Shown here piece by piece: positions 16,902 through 25,533 of a DNA stretch of 64,000 nucleotides. The position numbers were made by a program, and so were the translations under genes. Under the pieces are notes generated by a model. The model was not told the origin of the DNA. It was given only the letters and a program-made list of their open reading frames with translations, and ran no database searches. Positions within the stretch are counted from its first letter, which is position 1, and each line of letters begins with the position of its first letter. Origin of the DNA: Clostridia bacterium (GTDB taxonomy: Bacteria > Bacillota > Clostridia > Oscillospirales > CAG-272). The stretch is from NCBI GenBank assembly GCA_017472305.1, contig JAFUQP010000020.1:114697-178696 (forward strand), written 5' to 3'.

Positions 16902-18113
16902 ATGGTAAACGTTGCAATTCTTGGCTTCGGCGTCGTTGGTGGCGGCACTGCCAGGCTGATTACAGACAACCGAGAGGAAATTGAGAGGCTTACCGGCGAT
17001 ACGGTAAACATTAAGTATATTCTCGACCTCCGCGATTTCCCCGACTCCCCCTTTGCCGACAGGATAGTGCACGATTTCAATATTATTCTCGAGGACCCCG
17101 AGGTAGACACCGTTATCGAGGTTATGGGAGGCAGCCACCCTGCATACGAGTTTACCGTAGCGGCGCTCAAAAAAGGAAAGAACGTTATTACCTCTAACAA
17201 GGAGGTCGTTGCAAACTTCGGCGATGAGTTTTTAGCGGCGGCTGCGGCTTCGGGTGTTTCTTATCGCTTCGAGGCGGCGGTCGGCGGCGGTATTCCCGTC
17301 ATCTCGCCCATTATCAGCTCGGTTCGTCACAACAAAATAACCGAGGTGCGCGGAATACTTAACGGCACAACCAACTATATTCTTACGAAGATGTTCAGTC
17401 TCGGCGAGAGCTTTGAGGACTCGCTCTGCGATGCACAGGAGAGAGGCTATGCCGAGAGAAATCCCGATGCCGATATTCTCGGCACCGACGCGGCAAGAAA
17501 AATCGACATACTCACAGCTCTTGTCACAGGAAAGCTCGTTCCGACGGATAAAATCCACACCGAGGGTATAACGAATATACGCAAGGCAGACGTCCTCGCT
17601 GCGGAGAAGCTCGGTATGAAGATAAAGCTTCTCGGCAGGTGCATAATCGAGGGCGAGAAGGTCTTCGTTATCGTTGCCCCCTTCATGCTTCCGTCCGACT
17701 CGGCGCTCTTTGGTGTTTCGGGTGTATACAACGCGGTTGAGGTTATCGGTGAGCCTATCGGCTCGGTTATGTTCTACGGTCCCGGCGCGGGCGCAGGTCC
17801 TACCGCCTCTGCGGTAGTGGCAGACCTCACCGAGATTATAGCCAGCGGCAGAAATTACGCCGTTCCCACCTTCACTAAGGACGAGGGCGCAGCTTCTGAC
17901 ATATCGGAGCTTGTTTGTGCATCTTACATTGCCTTCGACGGCGCGTGCGAGGCATGCGTTAAGTCGGTGTTCGGTGAGGTTACCTTCGTTGAGAGCGAGG
18001 ACTCGGTTGCCTTCGTTACCGCTCCTATGAGCGAGAAGGCTGCGTGTGAGAAGATTGCAAGGCTTATTTCCGAGAGAGGCGCCACCCTTAAATCAAGAAT
18101 AAGACTGGTTTAA
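16902..18113 (+). CDS. hom: Homoserine dehydrogenase
   Basis: Hom reduces aspartate semialdehyde to homoserine on the way to threonine and methionine. The 403 residues include an N-terminal Rossmann motif GFGVVGGGTARL, the conserved KNVITSNKEVVA segment, and the catalytic region GILNGTTNYILTKM. The last ~70 residues are the position of the regulatory ACT domain, but the sequence here is only loosely ACT-like, so feedback control by threonine is uncertain. No thrB or thrC lies next to it. It probably shares a transcript with the esterase gene 33 bases downstream. Confidence 0.95.
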   Translation: MVNVAILGFGVVGGGTARLITDNREEIERLTGDTVNIKYILDLRDFPDSPFADRIVHDFNIILEDPEVDTVIEVMGGSHPAYEFTVAALKKGKNVITSNKEVVANFGDEFLAAAAASGVSYRFEAAVGGGIPVISPIISSVRHNKITEVRGILNGTTNYILTKMFSLGESFEDSLCDAQERGYAERNPDADILGTDAARKIDILTALVTGKLVPTDKIHTEGITNIRKADVLAAEKLGMKIKLLGRCIIEGEKVFVIVAPFMLPSDSALFGVSGVYNAVEVIGEPIGSVMFYGPGAGAGPTASAVVADLTEIIASGRNYAVPTFTKDEGAASDISELVCASYIAFDGACEACVKSVFGEVTFVESEDSVAFVTAPMSEKAACEKIARLISERGATLKSRIRLV

Positions 18114-18146
18114 AAGACCTGTTTAATTAAAAGGAGAAACAAGATT

Positions 18147-19163
18147 ATGATGAAGGTTCTTCCGTGGCAGTATAACCGCGACATTATCGCAAGCACCACA
18201 CCGTCCTTAAGATACAGCGGTGAGAAGCCCTTTTCCGAGTGGCAGAACGAGGCGAGAGCTGCGCTTCGCAAGCTTCTGAGGCTTGATGCAATCAAAAAGA
18301 GCGAAAACACGAATTTTACCGTTGAATACGTAAAAGAGGAAGATGAGTACACCGAGTACCGCTTCACGCTTGAGTCGGAGCCCGGATACGTCTTTCCCTC
18401 GGTGCTTCGTGTTCCGCGCGGCAAGGCGGGAAAGCTTCCTACTATAGTTTGTCTTCAGGGACACTCGACCGGCTTCCACATTTCGCTCGGCAAGCCGATT
18501 TTCGAAAGAGATATTAAGTCCATTCAGGGCGGCGACCGCGATTTCTGCGTTCGCGCTATCAAGGAAGGCTTCGCCTGTGTGGCGGTGGAAATGCGTAACT
18601 TCGGCGAGTGCGGCGGTCTTGAAACCGGCGGCCCCGACTGTCACGTTTCCTCTATGAACGCGATAATCAACGGAAGAACGACGATAGGCGAGAGAGTGCA
18701 CGACATCAGCACGGTAATCGATGCGCTTATCGAAAACTTCGATTTCGTAGATACCGACAGAATTATGTGTATGGGTAACTCGGGCGGCGGAACCGCTACC
18801 TTCTACGCGGCGGCGATAGACGAGAGAATTTCGCTTGCTATGCCCTCCTGCGCGGTTTGCACCTACAAGGACTCGATAGCTGCTATGAAGCACTGCGTAT
18901 GCAACTTCATTCCCGATATCGCAAATTACTTTGATATGGGCGACATTGGCGGACTGATTGCACCGAGAAAGCTCGTTGTGGTAAACGGAATTGCCGACGA
19001 CATCTTCCCCGACGCAGGCGTTCGCGAGAGCTTTGATATTATCAAGAGCCTTTACAGTGCGGCAGGCGTTCCTGACTACTGCGCGCTTGTAACCGGTCCT
19101 GAGGGACACCGATTCTATGCAGATGCGGCGTGGCCCGTGCTTCACGAGCTTGAGGCTAAATAA
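18147..19163 (+). CDS. Alpha/beta hydrolase (dienelactone hydrolase / acetylesterase type)
   Basis: The protein is 338 residues with no signal peptide, so it is cytoplasmic. The alpha/beta-hydrolase catalytic triad is readable: nucleophile Ser in MGNSGGGTA, Asp in IADDIFPD and His in GPEGHRF. LPTIVCLQGHSTG is the oxyanion-hole strand-loop. An N-terminal ~80-residue extension precedes the core, as in acetyl-xylan-esterase-like and DLH-like enzymes. The substrate is unknown, with carbohydrate acetyl esters one possibility. It follows hom with an AAAGGAG site and ends at a terminator. Confidence 0.8.
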   Translation: MMKVLPWQYNRDIIASTTPSLRYSGEKPFSEWQNEARAALRKLLRLDAIKKSENTNFTVEYVKEEDEYTEYRFTLESEPGYVFPSVLRVPRGKAGKLPTIVCLQGHSTGFHISLGKPIFERDIKSIQGGDRDFCVRAIKEGFACVAVEMRNFGECGGLETGGPDCHVSSMNAIINGRTTIGERVHDISTVIDALIENFDFVDTDRIMCMGNSGGGTATFYAAAIDERISLAMPSCAVCTYKDSIAAMKHCVCNFIPDIANYFDMGDIGGLIAPRKLVVVNGIADDIFPDAGVRESFDIIKSLYSAAGVPDYCALVTGPEGHRFYADAAWPVLHELEAK

Positions 19164-19203
19164 GCCTGCTCGAAAATTTCCTGCAATTATATTACATAAA
19201 AAT

Positions 19204-19266
19204 CCCGAGGCACATCGGCGTGTTCACCAAAATGAGCATAAGCCGGATTGCCTCGGGTTTGTTTTT
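19204..19266. terminator. Bidirectional terminator between the esterase and AGCS genes
   Basis: CCCGAGGCA at 19204-19212 pairs with TGCCTCGGG at 19249-19257. The plus strand continues TTTGTTTTTT and the minus strand continues ATTTTTATG. It separates convergent genes. Confidence 0.7.
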
Positions 19267-19286
19267 TCAGAAGCTCTTAGCTTTGT

Positions 19287-20579
19287 TTAAAGCACTCGCT
19301 TTCTTTTTCGCTTTATCAGTCCCGCCTCCTCCGTTCTGCGGCAAATTTCCTCCGAGGAGATTATAAGAGCTGAAAGCGTAAGCAGCGACATAAACAGTAT
19401 AACAGTGTCGGTAAACGGAATAAGCCTTATTTCACCGACGATGGTACCTATGGGGATAAAAGCGAAAAAGATGAGTGAAAAAAGCTTATGCGTAGCTTTT
19501 CGGGTAAGGAAAGAAAAGCATTCGACACCGTAATAATACCAGCATATCACAGTGGAGTATGCGAACAGAAAAACCGAAAGGAGAAGGAGCGCTCCGCCCG
19601 CCTCTCCAAGCGATGAATAAAATGCTGCCGTGACGAGCTTCATAGGTGAACTAAAGGAACTGAAATTATCAACCGAGGTGAGGATTGCAAGTCCCGTAAG
19701 AACGCAAAGAAGTCCTGTATCAAAGAAAACCTCAACAATACCCGCAAGCCCTGCCATAGATGGCTCGCTTGTGCTTATTCTGCTATGAGCAAGAGATGAC
19801 GTACCCGTGCCCGCCTCGTTTGAAAGCGTTCCTCTTGCAAAGCCCTCGGATAGCCCCTTAGAGAACAAAAACGACAGTGCGCCGCCGCCCACCGAGGCGG
19901 GAGCAAATGCCGATTTCATTATCAGGGAAAGCGTTTGCGGTATTCTTGATATATTTACGAAAATGACCGACAAAGCCATTATTATGTAAATAATAGTTGT
20001 CAGAGGAATGACCTTTTCGGTGATTTTAGCGATTTTTTCACTCTTCCCTGCGACCGAAATAATAACAGCAAAAAGAAAAATCAATGACGACAGTCCGATG
20101 GGTATATCAAGCGCCGCCTCGGCGCAGGACGCGAGAGCTGAGGATTGTATTGCACTCCCCATAAGGAAAGCAAGAAGGACTGTGAGCCCCGCGTATAATG
20201 CTCCGAGAAAGGAGCCGCATCTCGGAAAAATATGCGCGAGCGCCTTGTGAATTCCGCCCCCGTCCTCACCCGAGAGCGAAGCCGAAAGCGTTGCCTCCGC
20301 GTATTTTATCACCGCGGAGAAAACCGTTGCAAGCGCAAGCCAAAACAAACTCCCGGCGCCGCCGATTAATATTCCTGCCGCAACGCCGAAAATATTACCA
20401 ACCCCGAGTGTCCCCGCAAGCGCAAGAAAAAGAGAGCGGCGCGCTTCCTTGTCCTTCATTCTTTGACGAAGCCGACGGGCGCATTTTACGGGGTGAAAAA
20501 TAAAAAAGCCCTCGAGCCTAACCAAAAACAAAGCACCTACAAATATTATTAAAAGAGGCAATATCATTCCTAAAAGCAT
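19287..20579 (-). CDS. Sodium:amino-acid symporter, AGCS family (divergent)
   Basis: The protein is 430 residues from the ATG at 20579, preceded by a GGAGG site. The frame's upstream extension overlaps the previous gene and is rejected. About ten membrane segments are visible, with SLFLALAGTLGVGNIFGVAA and SLFWLALATVFSAVIKYAE matching the alanine/glycine:cation symporter signature, although the usual aromatic and GGPMYY residues are changed. It likely imports a small amino acid with Na+. Its ribosome-binding site is inside the 3' arm of a terminator hairpin (20584-20613). Confidence 0.85.
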   Translation of the reverse strand: MLLGMILPLLIIFVGALFLVRLEGFFIFHPVKCARRLRQRMKDKEARRSLFLALAGTLGVGNIFGVAAGILIGGAGSLFWLALATVFSAVIKYAEATLSASLSGEDGGGIHKALAHIFPRCGSFLGALYAGLTVLLAFLMGSAIQSSALASCAEAALDIPIGLSSLIFLFAVIISVAGKSEKIAKITEKVIPLTTIIYIIMALSVIFVNISRIPQTLSLIMKSAFAPASVGGGALSFLFSKGLSEGFARGTLSNEAGTGTSSLAHSRISTSEPSMAGLAGIVEVFFDTGLLCVLTGLAILTSVDNFSSFSSPMKLVTAAFYSSLGEAGGALLLLSVFLFAYSTVICWYYYGVECFSFLTRKATHKLFSLIFFAFIPIGTIVGEIRLIPFTDTVILFMSLLTLSALIISSEEICRRTEEAGLIKRKRKRVL

Positions 20580-20583
20580 AAAA

Positions 20584-20613
20584 AATCCTCCGCTAAATAA
20601 TATGCGAAGGATT
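20584..20613. terminator. Terminator hairpin whose 3' arm is the AGCS ribosome-binding site
   Basis: Read on the minus strand, AATCCTTCGC pairs with GCGGAGGATT (10 bp, one G-U) around a 10-base loop. A T6 run then leads directly into the ATG of the AGCS gene. The GGAGG in the 3' arm is that gene's Shine-Dalgarno sequence. On the plus strand the hairpin also ends in a T-run. Confidence 0.75.
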
Positions 20614-20634
20614 TTTTTCTTATACCAAAGCCCC

Positions 20635-21135
20635 TCAGAAGAAGAGCTTATATACGATATATCCAAGTGTTATGACTATGCCGATTCCAAGACCTATGTT
20701 TACGTAGTTAAAAAACTTATCAAGCTGCTTTTGCTTAACCTCTTCCTTGCGGTCAAGCTCCTTGTCCTCCTCCGACTCGCATAGCTCCTCGGGAATATCC
20801 TCGAGAATAGGCTCGCCGTCGCTTGCAAGCTCAACCTCGTCAAGGGTAAAGTCGTAGCTTCCGTCGGCAATTTTCTCGCATCTTTCCTTTGCCGAGGCAA
20901 GGATATCCTCTACCGCCTCGAAGGTTTGACTGTCGGGGCTGTAGCTTAGCATTTTGTCACCGAGGCTAGCCATTGCCGCCTCAATCTCTGTCACCTCTCG
21001 GGAGGCGGTTGCCGTGTCGAGCTCCCCTGCACACAAGTCGCACAGGTAACGAGGATTTCCGTATGCCCCCATAGTAAGTATCGGAGCGTCGGGGCTTATT
21101 TTCGCGTGACAAATAGCGCAGGTCTTATTTTCCAT
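20635..21135 (-). CDS. Zinc-ribbon protein with C-terminal membrane anchor, unknown function
   Basis: The protein is 166 residues from the ATG at 21135, with GAGGGGG 8 bases upstream; a GTG three codons earlier lies too close to that site. The N-terminal treble-clef-like zinc site is CAICHAK ... CDLCAG (residues 5-36). The central part is acidic and helical, and a C-terminal hydrophobic segment (about 148-165) is a probable tail anchor, leaving the zinc domain cytoplasmic. It overlaps the upstream DUF896 gene by 11 bases. The function is not known. Confidence 0.75.
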   Translation of the reverse strand: MENKTCAICHAKISPDAPILTMGAYGNPRYLCDLCAGELDTATASREVTEIEAAMASLGDKMLSYSPDSQTFEAVEDILASAKERCEKIADGSYDFTLDEVELASDGEPILEDIPEELCESEEDKELDRKEEVKQKQLDKFFNYVNIGLGIGIVITLGYIVYKLFF

Positions 21136-21283
21136 TTTTCGCACCCCCTCGAAGCGTTGCTCTCACGTAGGCAAGATACTCCTCGCGCAGCGCCTTCTGC
21201 TCCGCAAGCTCTTTCTCTGTAAGAGGACGGGTCTTGGATATTCTGCCAAGCTCGTTTATTCTGTCCACCTTATTTTTATCCAT
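21125..21283 (-). CDS. DUF896-family small protein (YnzC-like)
   Basis: This is a 52-residue open frame beginning MDKNKVDRINELGRI, with LTEKELAEQKALREEYL in the middle. It matches the DUF896 pattern of two helices joined by a turn (RINEL...LTxxExxEQxxLRxEYL). An AAAGG site lies 8 bases upstream of the ATG. It overlaps the next gene by 11 bases, so the two are coupled. In Bacillus a member of this family (YnzC) is part of an SOS-induced operon; its biochemical role is unknown. Confidence 0.85.
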   Translation of the reverse strand: MDKNKVDRINELGRISKTRPLTEKELAEQKALREEYLAYVRATLRGGAKNGK

Positions 21284-21314
21284 TTTGTAAGCCTTTCTTT
21301 ACAATATACAGCAA

Positions 21315-22514
21315 TTACGAGGTTCTGTAGTGCTTTGCAAGTCCGCCTGCGGCAGTTTCTCTGTAGAGATGCGAGAGGTCCTTGCCTGTTTCGTACATAG
21401 TCTTGATAACGAGGTCGAGTGATATTTTTCTTGAGCCCGAGAGGAAGTTTGCAAGGCTCAGAGCATTTATTGCTCGCATTGCCGCAACGGCATTTCTCTC
21501 GATACAGGGTATCTGCACAAGTCCGCATATCGGGTCGCAGGTAAGTCCGAGGTGATGCTCAAAGGCTATCTCCGCTGAATACTCTATCTGGTCTATTCCC
21601 ATCTCAAACAGCTCTGCAAGCGCCGCCGATGCCATAGAGCAAGCCGTTCCTATCTCAGCCTGGCAGCCGCACTCCGCACCGCTTATCGAGGCGTTGGTTT
21701 TAACGAGCGTTCCTATAAGTCCCGCAACCGCAAGAGCGCGGAGAATATCCTTGTCAGCAAATCCGTGCTTTTCCTGCATATAGCGAAGCACCGAGGGAAG
21801 CACCGCGCAGGCTCCGCAGGTAGGCGCGGTAACTATCGTGCCGTTATCGGCATTCTGCTCGCTGACCGCGTATGCGTAGGAGCAGACTATTCTGTTCTCG
21901 CGTGTTACGGGGCTCTCGTCGATATGGCGCTGATTGTAGAGATACTGTGCTTTTCTTTCTACGTTAAGGCCTCCGGGGAGTATTCCCGAGGTTGTAAGTC
22001 CCTCGTGAATTGCCTTTTTCATTGTTTCCCAGACCTCGTAGAGAAAGCCGTATATTTCCTTTCCCTCTCGCTCCTCGACGTATTGAGAGAGTCTTATGCC
22101 CTCTTTTTTGCAGAGTGTTGCTATCTCTTCAAAGGTCGTTTCGGCATAGACGTCACGCGCCCCGTCATCCTCTCTGCCCTCAATTTTTATGTCGCCGCCG
22201 CCAACACTCATAACTCGCATTTTGTCAAGGCGAGCTTCCCCCTTCACAGAGAAAATATCCATTGTATTCTCGTGTGGAAGCTCTCTTTCGGTGCGGTTGA
22301 ACTCTATTTTCACAGGCTTGCCCGCAACGCTCTCGATAGCCTTATCGGTGCCGTGGCCCTCGCCTGTATCCGCAAGAGAGCCGTAAAGAATTACGTAGTA
22401 TGAGTCGGCATCGGGGTGCTCGCTTGCATATATCGACATAGCCTTGGCAGGGCCCATAGTGTGGGAGCTTGACGGACCTTTACCTATCTTATAAATATCT
22501 CTGATTGACTTCAT
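21315..22514 (-). CDS. sdaA: L-serine dehydratase (iron-sulfur type, single chain)
   Basis: This enzyme deaminates L-serine to pyruvate and ammonia using a [4Fe-4S] cluster. It has 399 residues from the ATG at 22514, with AAAGGA upstream. The N-terminal beta domain has GPSSSHTMGPAKA. The alpha domain carries the cysteines of TCGAC, GAECGCQAEIG and TCDPICGLVQIPCIERNA. It is a single-chain form with the beta and alpha parts fused and shorter than the classical E. coli protein, lacking a separate ACT segment. The LysR regulator gene lies 17 bases upstream on the same strand and may control it. Confidence 0.95.
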   Translation of the reverse strand: MKSIRDIYKIGKGPSSSHTMGPAKAMSIYASEHPDADSYYVILYGSLADTGEGHGTDKAIESVAGKPVKIEFNRTERELPHENTMDIFSVKGEARLDKMRVMSVGGGDIKIEGREDDGARDVYAETTFEEIATLCKKEGIRLSQYVEEREGKEIYGFLYEVWETMKKAIHEGLTTSGILPGGLNVERKAQYLYNQRHIDESPVTRENRIVCSYAYAVSEQNADNGTIVTAPTCGACAVLPSVLRYMQEKHGFADKDILRALAVAGLIGTLVKTNASISGAECGCQAEIGTACSMASAALAELFEMGIDQIEYSAEIAFEHHLGLTCDPICGLVQIPCIERNAVAAMRAINALSLANFLSGSRKISLDLVIKTMYETGKDLSHLYRETAAGGLAKHYRTS

Positions 22515-22531
22515 TATTCTTTTCCTTTCGG

Positions 22532-23410
22532 TTAATTGCATAGATAGAAGCTGCCCGCCTCCTCGTTGAAGGTGGAAACGAGAATTTCGTAGAAAATGCG
22601 TTCCTCGCGCGTGAGAACCTTGTCCTTCGGTATATAGAGGCGTGTCTGCCTGGTGTAGCCGCCTATATCGAGAAGAACAACGTTATCGGAAAAGGCTCCG
22701 CGCCAGGAAACCGCCGGAACAAGGGCTATGCCGAGCCCCATCTCTACGTACTTTCTCACGTAATGGGGGTCGTCGGTGCGGATAACCACGTTAGGCGTAA
22801 AGCCTGCGGCGCGGCACATCTGCTCGGTAAGGCTGTGAAGCCTTGAATCGGCAAGGGCAATAAAGCGTTCGCCCGCAAGTGACTCGAGCCCGTTTATAGG
22901 CCCCTCGGCAAGAGGCGCGTTCTTCTCCACCGCGAGGACAATTCGCTCTGACAAAAGATGCTCGCTTCGGTAGTCGGCGGCTCGCTCTATCGCATCGGAA
23001 ATTATAAAGTCGTAGTCGGTGAGCGCCGAGTCGGCTCTGTGGTTTATCGAGAGAGAAACTCTCGGGCAGCGCTGCTTGAATTTCTCTATTGCGTTCGTTA
23101 CAATCCGTCGGTCGGTGCGGATAAGCAGTCGGATTTCTCCCCAGCCCTCCTCCTCGAGGTCTGAAATTCTGCTCTTTGCCTCCTCAAGGGCATCGAGCGC
23201 GCGCTTTGCTCCTCCGTAAAAGAGCTTCCCCTCCTCGGAGAGGCACACCTTGTTTGCAGAGCGACGAAAGAGCTTGACTCCAAGCTCCGCCTCAAGGCGC
23301 TTGACGGTCTGGGAAATGTTTGACGTGGGAACCTTATACTTCTCGGCGGTGCGCGAGAAATTCTCGGTTTTCGCCGCATCGCAGAAATACATCAGCTGAA
23401 GCAGTTCCAT
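22532..23410 (-). CDS. LysR-type transcriptional regulator
   Basis: The protein is 292 residues. The N-terminal winged helix-turn-helix spans 1-60 (TAEKYKVPTSNISQTVKRLE), with two consecutive type-1 periplasmic-binding-like effector subdomains behind it. Unusually for a LysR gene, it is co-directional with and immediately upstream of its probable target, the serine dehydratase. It is divergent from the small membrane-protein/esterase unit, with which it shares a 167-base intergenic region carrying a promoter for each side. The effector is unknown; serine is a guess from position. Confidence 0.9.
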   Translation of the reverse strand: MELLQLMYFCDAAKTENFSRTAEKYKVPTSNISQTVKRLEAELGVKLFRRSANKVCLSEEGKLFYGGAKRALDALEEAKSRISDLEEEGWGEIRLLIRTDRRIVTNAIEKFKQRCPRVSLSINHRADSALTDYDFIISDAIERAADYRSEHLLSERIVLAVEKNAPLAEGPINGLESLAGERFIALADSRLHSLTEQMCRAAGFTPNVVIRTDDPHYVRKYVEMGLGIALVPAVSWRGAFSDNVVLLDIGGYTRQTRLYIPKDKVLTREERIFYEILVSTFNEEAGSFYLCN

Positions 23411-23444
23411 ATGCTTCCCCTTCCTCTTTTCTGATTTCCATTCT

Positions 23445-23473
23445 ATTTTAACATTTCAGCGGTAACAAGTCAA
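23445..23473 (-). promoter_or_regulatory. Promoter for lysR-sdaA
   Basis: Minus-strand TTGACT, a 17-base spacer and TAAAAT, about 35 bases upstream of the LysR ATG. Confidence 0.7.
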
Positions 23474-23517
23474 TATACTATACAAAAAAAGTTATACTAC
23501 CTTACTTAAATTTATTA

Positions 23518-23546
23518 TTTACTTTAAACGTCGCGGGTGGTAGAAT
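23518..23546 (+). promoter_or_regulatory. Promoter for the small membrane protein and esterase genes
   Basis: TTTACT, a 17-base spacer and TAGAAT, about 32 bases before the ATG at 23578. It faces away from the lysR promoter; the two are 44 bases apart, so a LysR site between them could affect both. Confidence 0.65.
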
Positions 23547-23577
23547 ATAGTTGTAAAAAAAGCAAAGGAGTAATAAT

Positions 23578-23880
23578 ATGTTATCAGAAATTCTTGAAAT
23601 TACTATGATAGTCAGTTTTGGCGCGTCCTGGCCGCTTAACGTTATGAAGTCATATAAGGCGCGCACGACTAAGGGTAAGAGCCTTCCCTTCCTCTGCCTT
23701 ATTTTCTTTGGCTATATTGCCGGTATTCTGTCGAAGCTTGTAAACGAGGCTTATATGGCAAGCTTTGCCTCGAAGTGGTACGTTCTCTTCTTCTACGTTC
23801 TGAACCTTCTTATGGTTGGCGCTGACCTCTGTCTTTACTACAGAAACTATCTTCTTGATAAAAAGGGTGGACTAATATGA
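23578..23880 (+). CDS. Small three-helix membrane protein, SemiSWEET/PQ-loop-like
   Basis: The protein is 100 residues with three hydrophobic segments at about 5-20, 37-55 and 68-86, and a positively charged loop (KSYKARTTKGKS) after the first. WPLNVMKSYKARTTKGKSLP resembles the PQ-loop region of SemiSWEET half-transporters, which dimerise to carry sugars. The canonical Pro-Gln pair is replaced (Pro-Leu), so the assignment is tentative. It overlaps the downstream esterase start by 4 bases (ATGA), which implies coupled expression. Confidence 0.6.
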   Translation: MLSEILEITMIVSFGASWPLNVMKSYKARTTKGKSLPFLCLIFFGYIAGILSKLVNEAYMASFASKWYVLFFYVLNLLMVGADLCLYYRNYLLDKKGGLI

Positions 23881-25394
23881 AGACTATAAAAATTCTGTCA
23901 ATAGGTAACAGCTTCTCGGTTGACGCGCAGAGATATCTCCACGCAATTGCCGAGGCAAACGGCGAGAGCATTGAGTGCCACGATATAGTTATAGGCGGCT
24001 GCTCGCTCGAGAGGCATTACAACAATATGCTTGCCGATGCATACGAGTACGGCTATATAATTAACGGAGAGTCGCTTGGCGAGAAAATGAGCATCAAGGA
24101 AGCGCTCCTCAGATGCGAGTGGGACTACGTGACTCTTCAGCAGAACTCGAGAAATTCCTACAAATACGAAACCTACGAGCCCTACGCTCTGCCGCTTGCG
24201 GAATACGTAAGAAAATACGCACCGAAGGCTAAAATTCTTATACATAATACTTGGGCATACTCCGACAGCCTTGTATCGGCTTGCGGCTTTGACAACCACA
24301 GGGATATGTACTCGCATATTGAGAGATGCTACAGAAAATTTGCCGAGGAGATAGGTGCTGACGGAATAATCCGCACGGGCGAGGTTATTGAGCGAATGAT
24401 GAACGATAGCATACGTTCAACTCACAGGGACGGTCAGCATATAAGCCTCGGTGTAGGAAGATACGCTGCCGCGCTCACCTTCTTCTCCTATCTTACAGGC
24501 AGGCGTGCGGTCGGCACAAAGAACGTAGAGCTTGACGAGGCGGTGCCCGAAGCGACCCTTGAGAAAATAAAGGAAACCGTTGACGAGGCGCTTGCAAGCG
24601 AGGGCTTCTATTACGGCATAAAGACGCACAGAAACGTCCCTTACGTTTATACCTACAAGGGCGACGCCGACAAGAACCCCGAGAGAAGGCTTGATATGTA
24701 TCTGCCCGACAGTAATAGCTTCGACGTGCTTCTGTATTTCCACGGCGGCGGGTTCGTTAAGGGTGACAAGAGGGGCGATTTCTCCGAAACTCTTGCGCGC
24801 TTCTATATTGAAAGAGGCATTGCTTACGTTCCCGCGAACTATAGAATGTACCCTATGGCATCATTCCCCGATTTCGTCAAGGATGCCGCACTTGCAGTAA
24901 AATTTGTAAAGGATTATTTACAAAAGACGGGCAATAGTGGCAAGATTTACGTTGGCGGAACGTCGGCGGGCGGATATCTTACCCAGCTTCTCTGCTTCGA
25001 CCGGAAGTACCTCTCCTTTGTCGGAGTTGACAGCTCGGATATAGCGGGCTACATACACGATGCGGGGCAGCCCACAACCCATTTCAACGTGCTACGCGAG
25101 AGGGGACTTGACCGTCGCAGAGTAGTTGTTGACGAGGCGGCGCCTCTCTACTACGTCGGTGTTGAGAAGGAATACCCGCCTATGCTCTTCACTCTGGCGG
25201 ATAACGATATGAAGAACCGTCCCGAGCAGACCGAGCTTCTGCTTTCGACAATGAGGCATTTCGGCTACGATATGTCGAAGGTTGAAAAGGTTATAATTCC
25301 CGACTCAACTCATTCCTCTTACACGTCAAGGCTTGATGTGGACGGACTTCCTATCTTTGGAAAGATTATTGCGGATTTCATTAAGAGGCATTAA
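23877..25394 (+). CDS. Two-domain esterase: SGNH/DUF4886 domain fused to an alpha/beta hydrolase
   Basis: The protein is 505 residues without a signal peptide. Residues 1-235 form an SGNH-like DUF4886 domain, with ILSIGNSFSVDAQRYL (nucleophile Ser in GNSFS), YVTLQQNSRNS, and the Asp/His pair in DGQHISLGVGRY. Residues about 270-505 form an alpha/beta-hydrolase of the BD-FAE/esterase type: HGGGFVKGD oxyanion hole, GGTSAGGY nucleophile, Asp in TLADNDMKN and His in PDSTHSSY. Both catalytic sets look intact. A cytoplasmic bifunctional deacylase acting on imported oligosaccharides would fit the coupled SemiSWEET-like gene, but that is inference. Confidence 0.8.
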   Translation: MKTIKILSIGNSFSVDAQRYLHAIAEANGESIECHDIVIGGCSLERHYNNMLADAYEYGYIINGESLGEKMSIKEALLRCEWDYVTLQQNSRNSYKYETYEPYALPLAEYVRKYAPKAKILIHNTWAYSDSLVSACGFDNHRDMYSHIERCYRKFAEEIGADGIIRTGEVIERMMNDSIRSTHRDGQHISLGVGRYAAALTFFSYLTGRRAVGTKNVELDEAVPEATLEKIKETVDEALASEGFYYGIKTHRNVPYVYTYKGDADKNPERRLDMYLPDSNSFDVLLYFHGGGFVKGDKRGDFSETLARFYIERGIAYVPANYRMYPMASFPDFVKDAALAVKFVKDYLQKTGNSGKIYVGGTSAGGYLTQLLCFDRKYLSFVGVDSSDIAGYIHDAGQPTTHFNVLRERGLDRRRVVVDEAAPLYYVGVEKEYPPMLFTLADNDMKNRPEQTELLLSTMRHFGYDMSKVEKVIIPDSTHSSYTSRLDVDGLPIFGKIIADFIKRH

Positions 25395-25408
25395 AAAAAT
25401 ATAAAAAG

Positions 25409-25456
25409 AGTGCTCACAGCGTTGATTCTTGCGAATTACGTTGCGGGCACTTTTTC
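25409..25456 (+). terminator. Terminator after the two-domain esterase gene
   Basis: AGTGC-rich arm 25409-25421 pairs imperfectly with 25439-25451 and is followed by TTTTTCT. It lies 15 bases past the stop. Confidence 0.6.
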
Positions 25457-25533
25457 TGTAAAATATTTTTAGTATAGTAAATACTGTGTATTGAAGTCTT
25501 AGTATAATAAATCCCGTCAGACCGAAAGTACTC

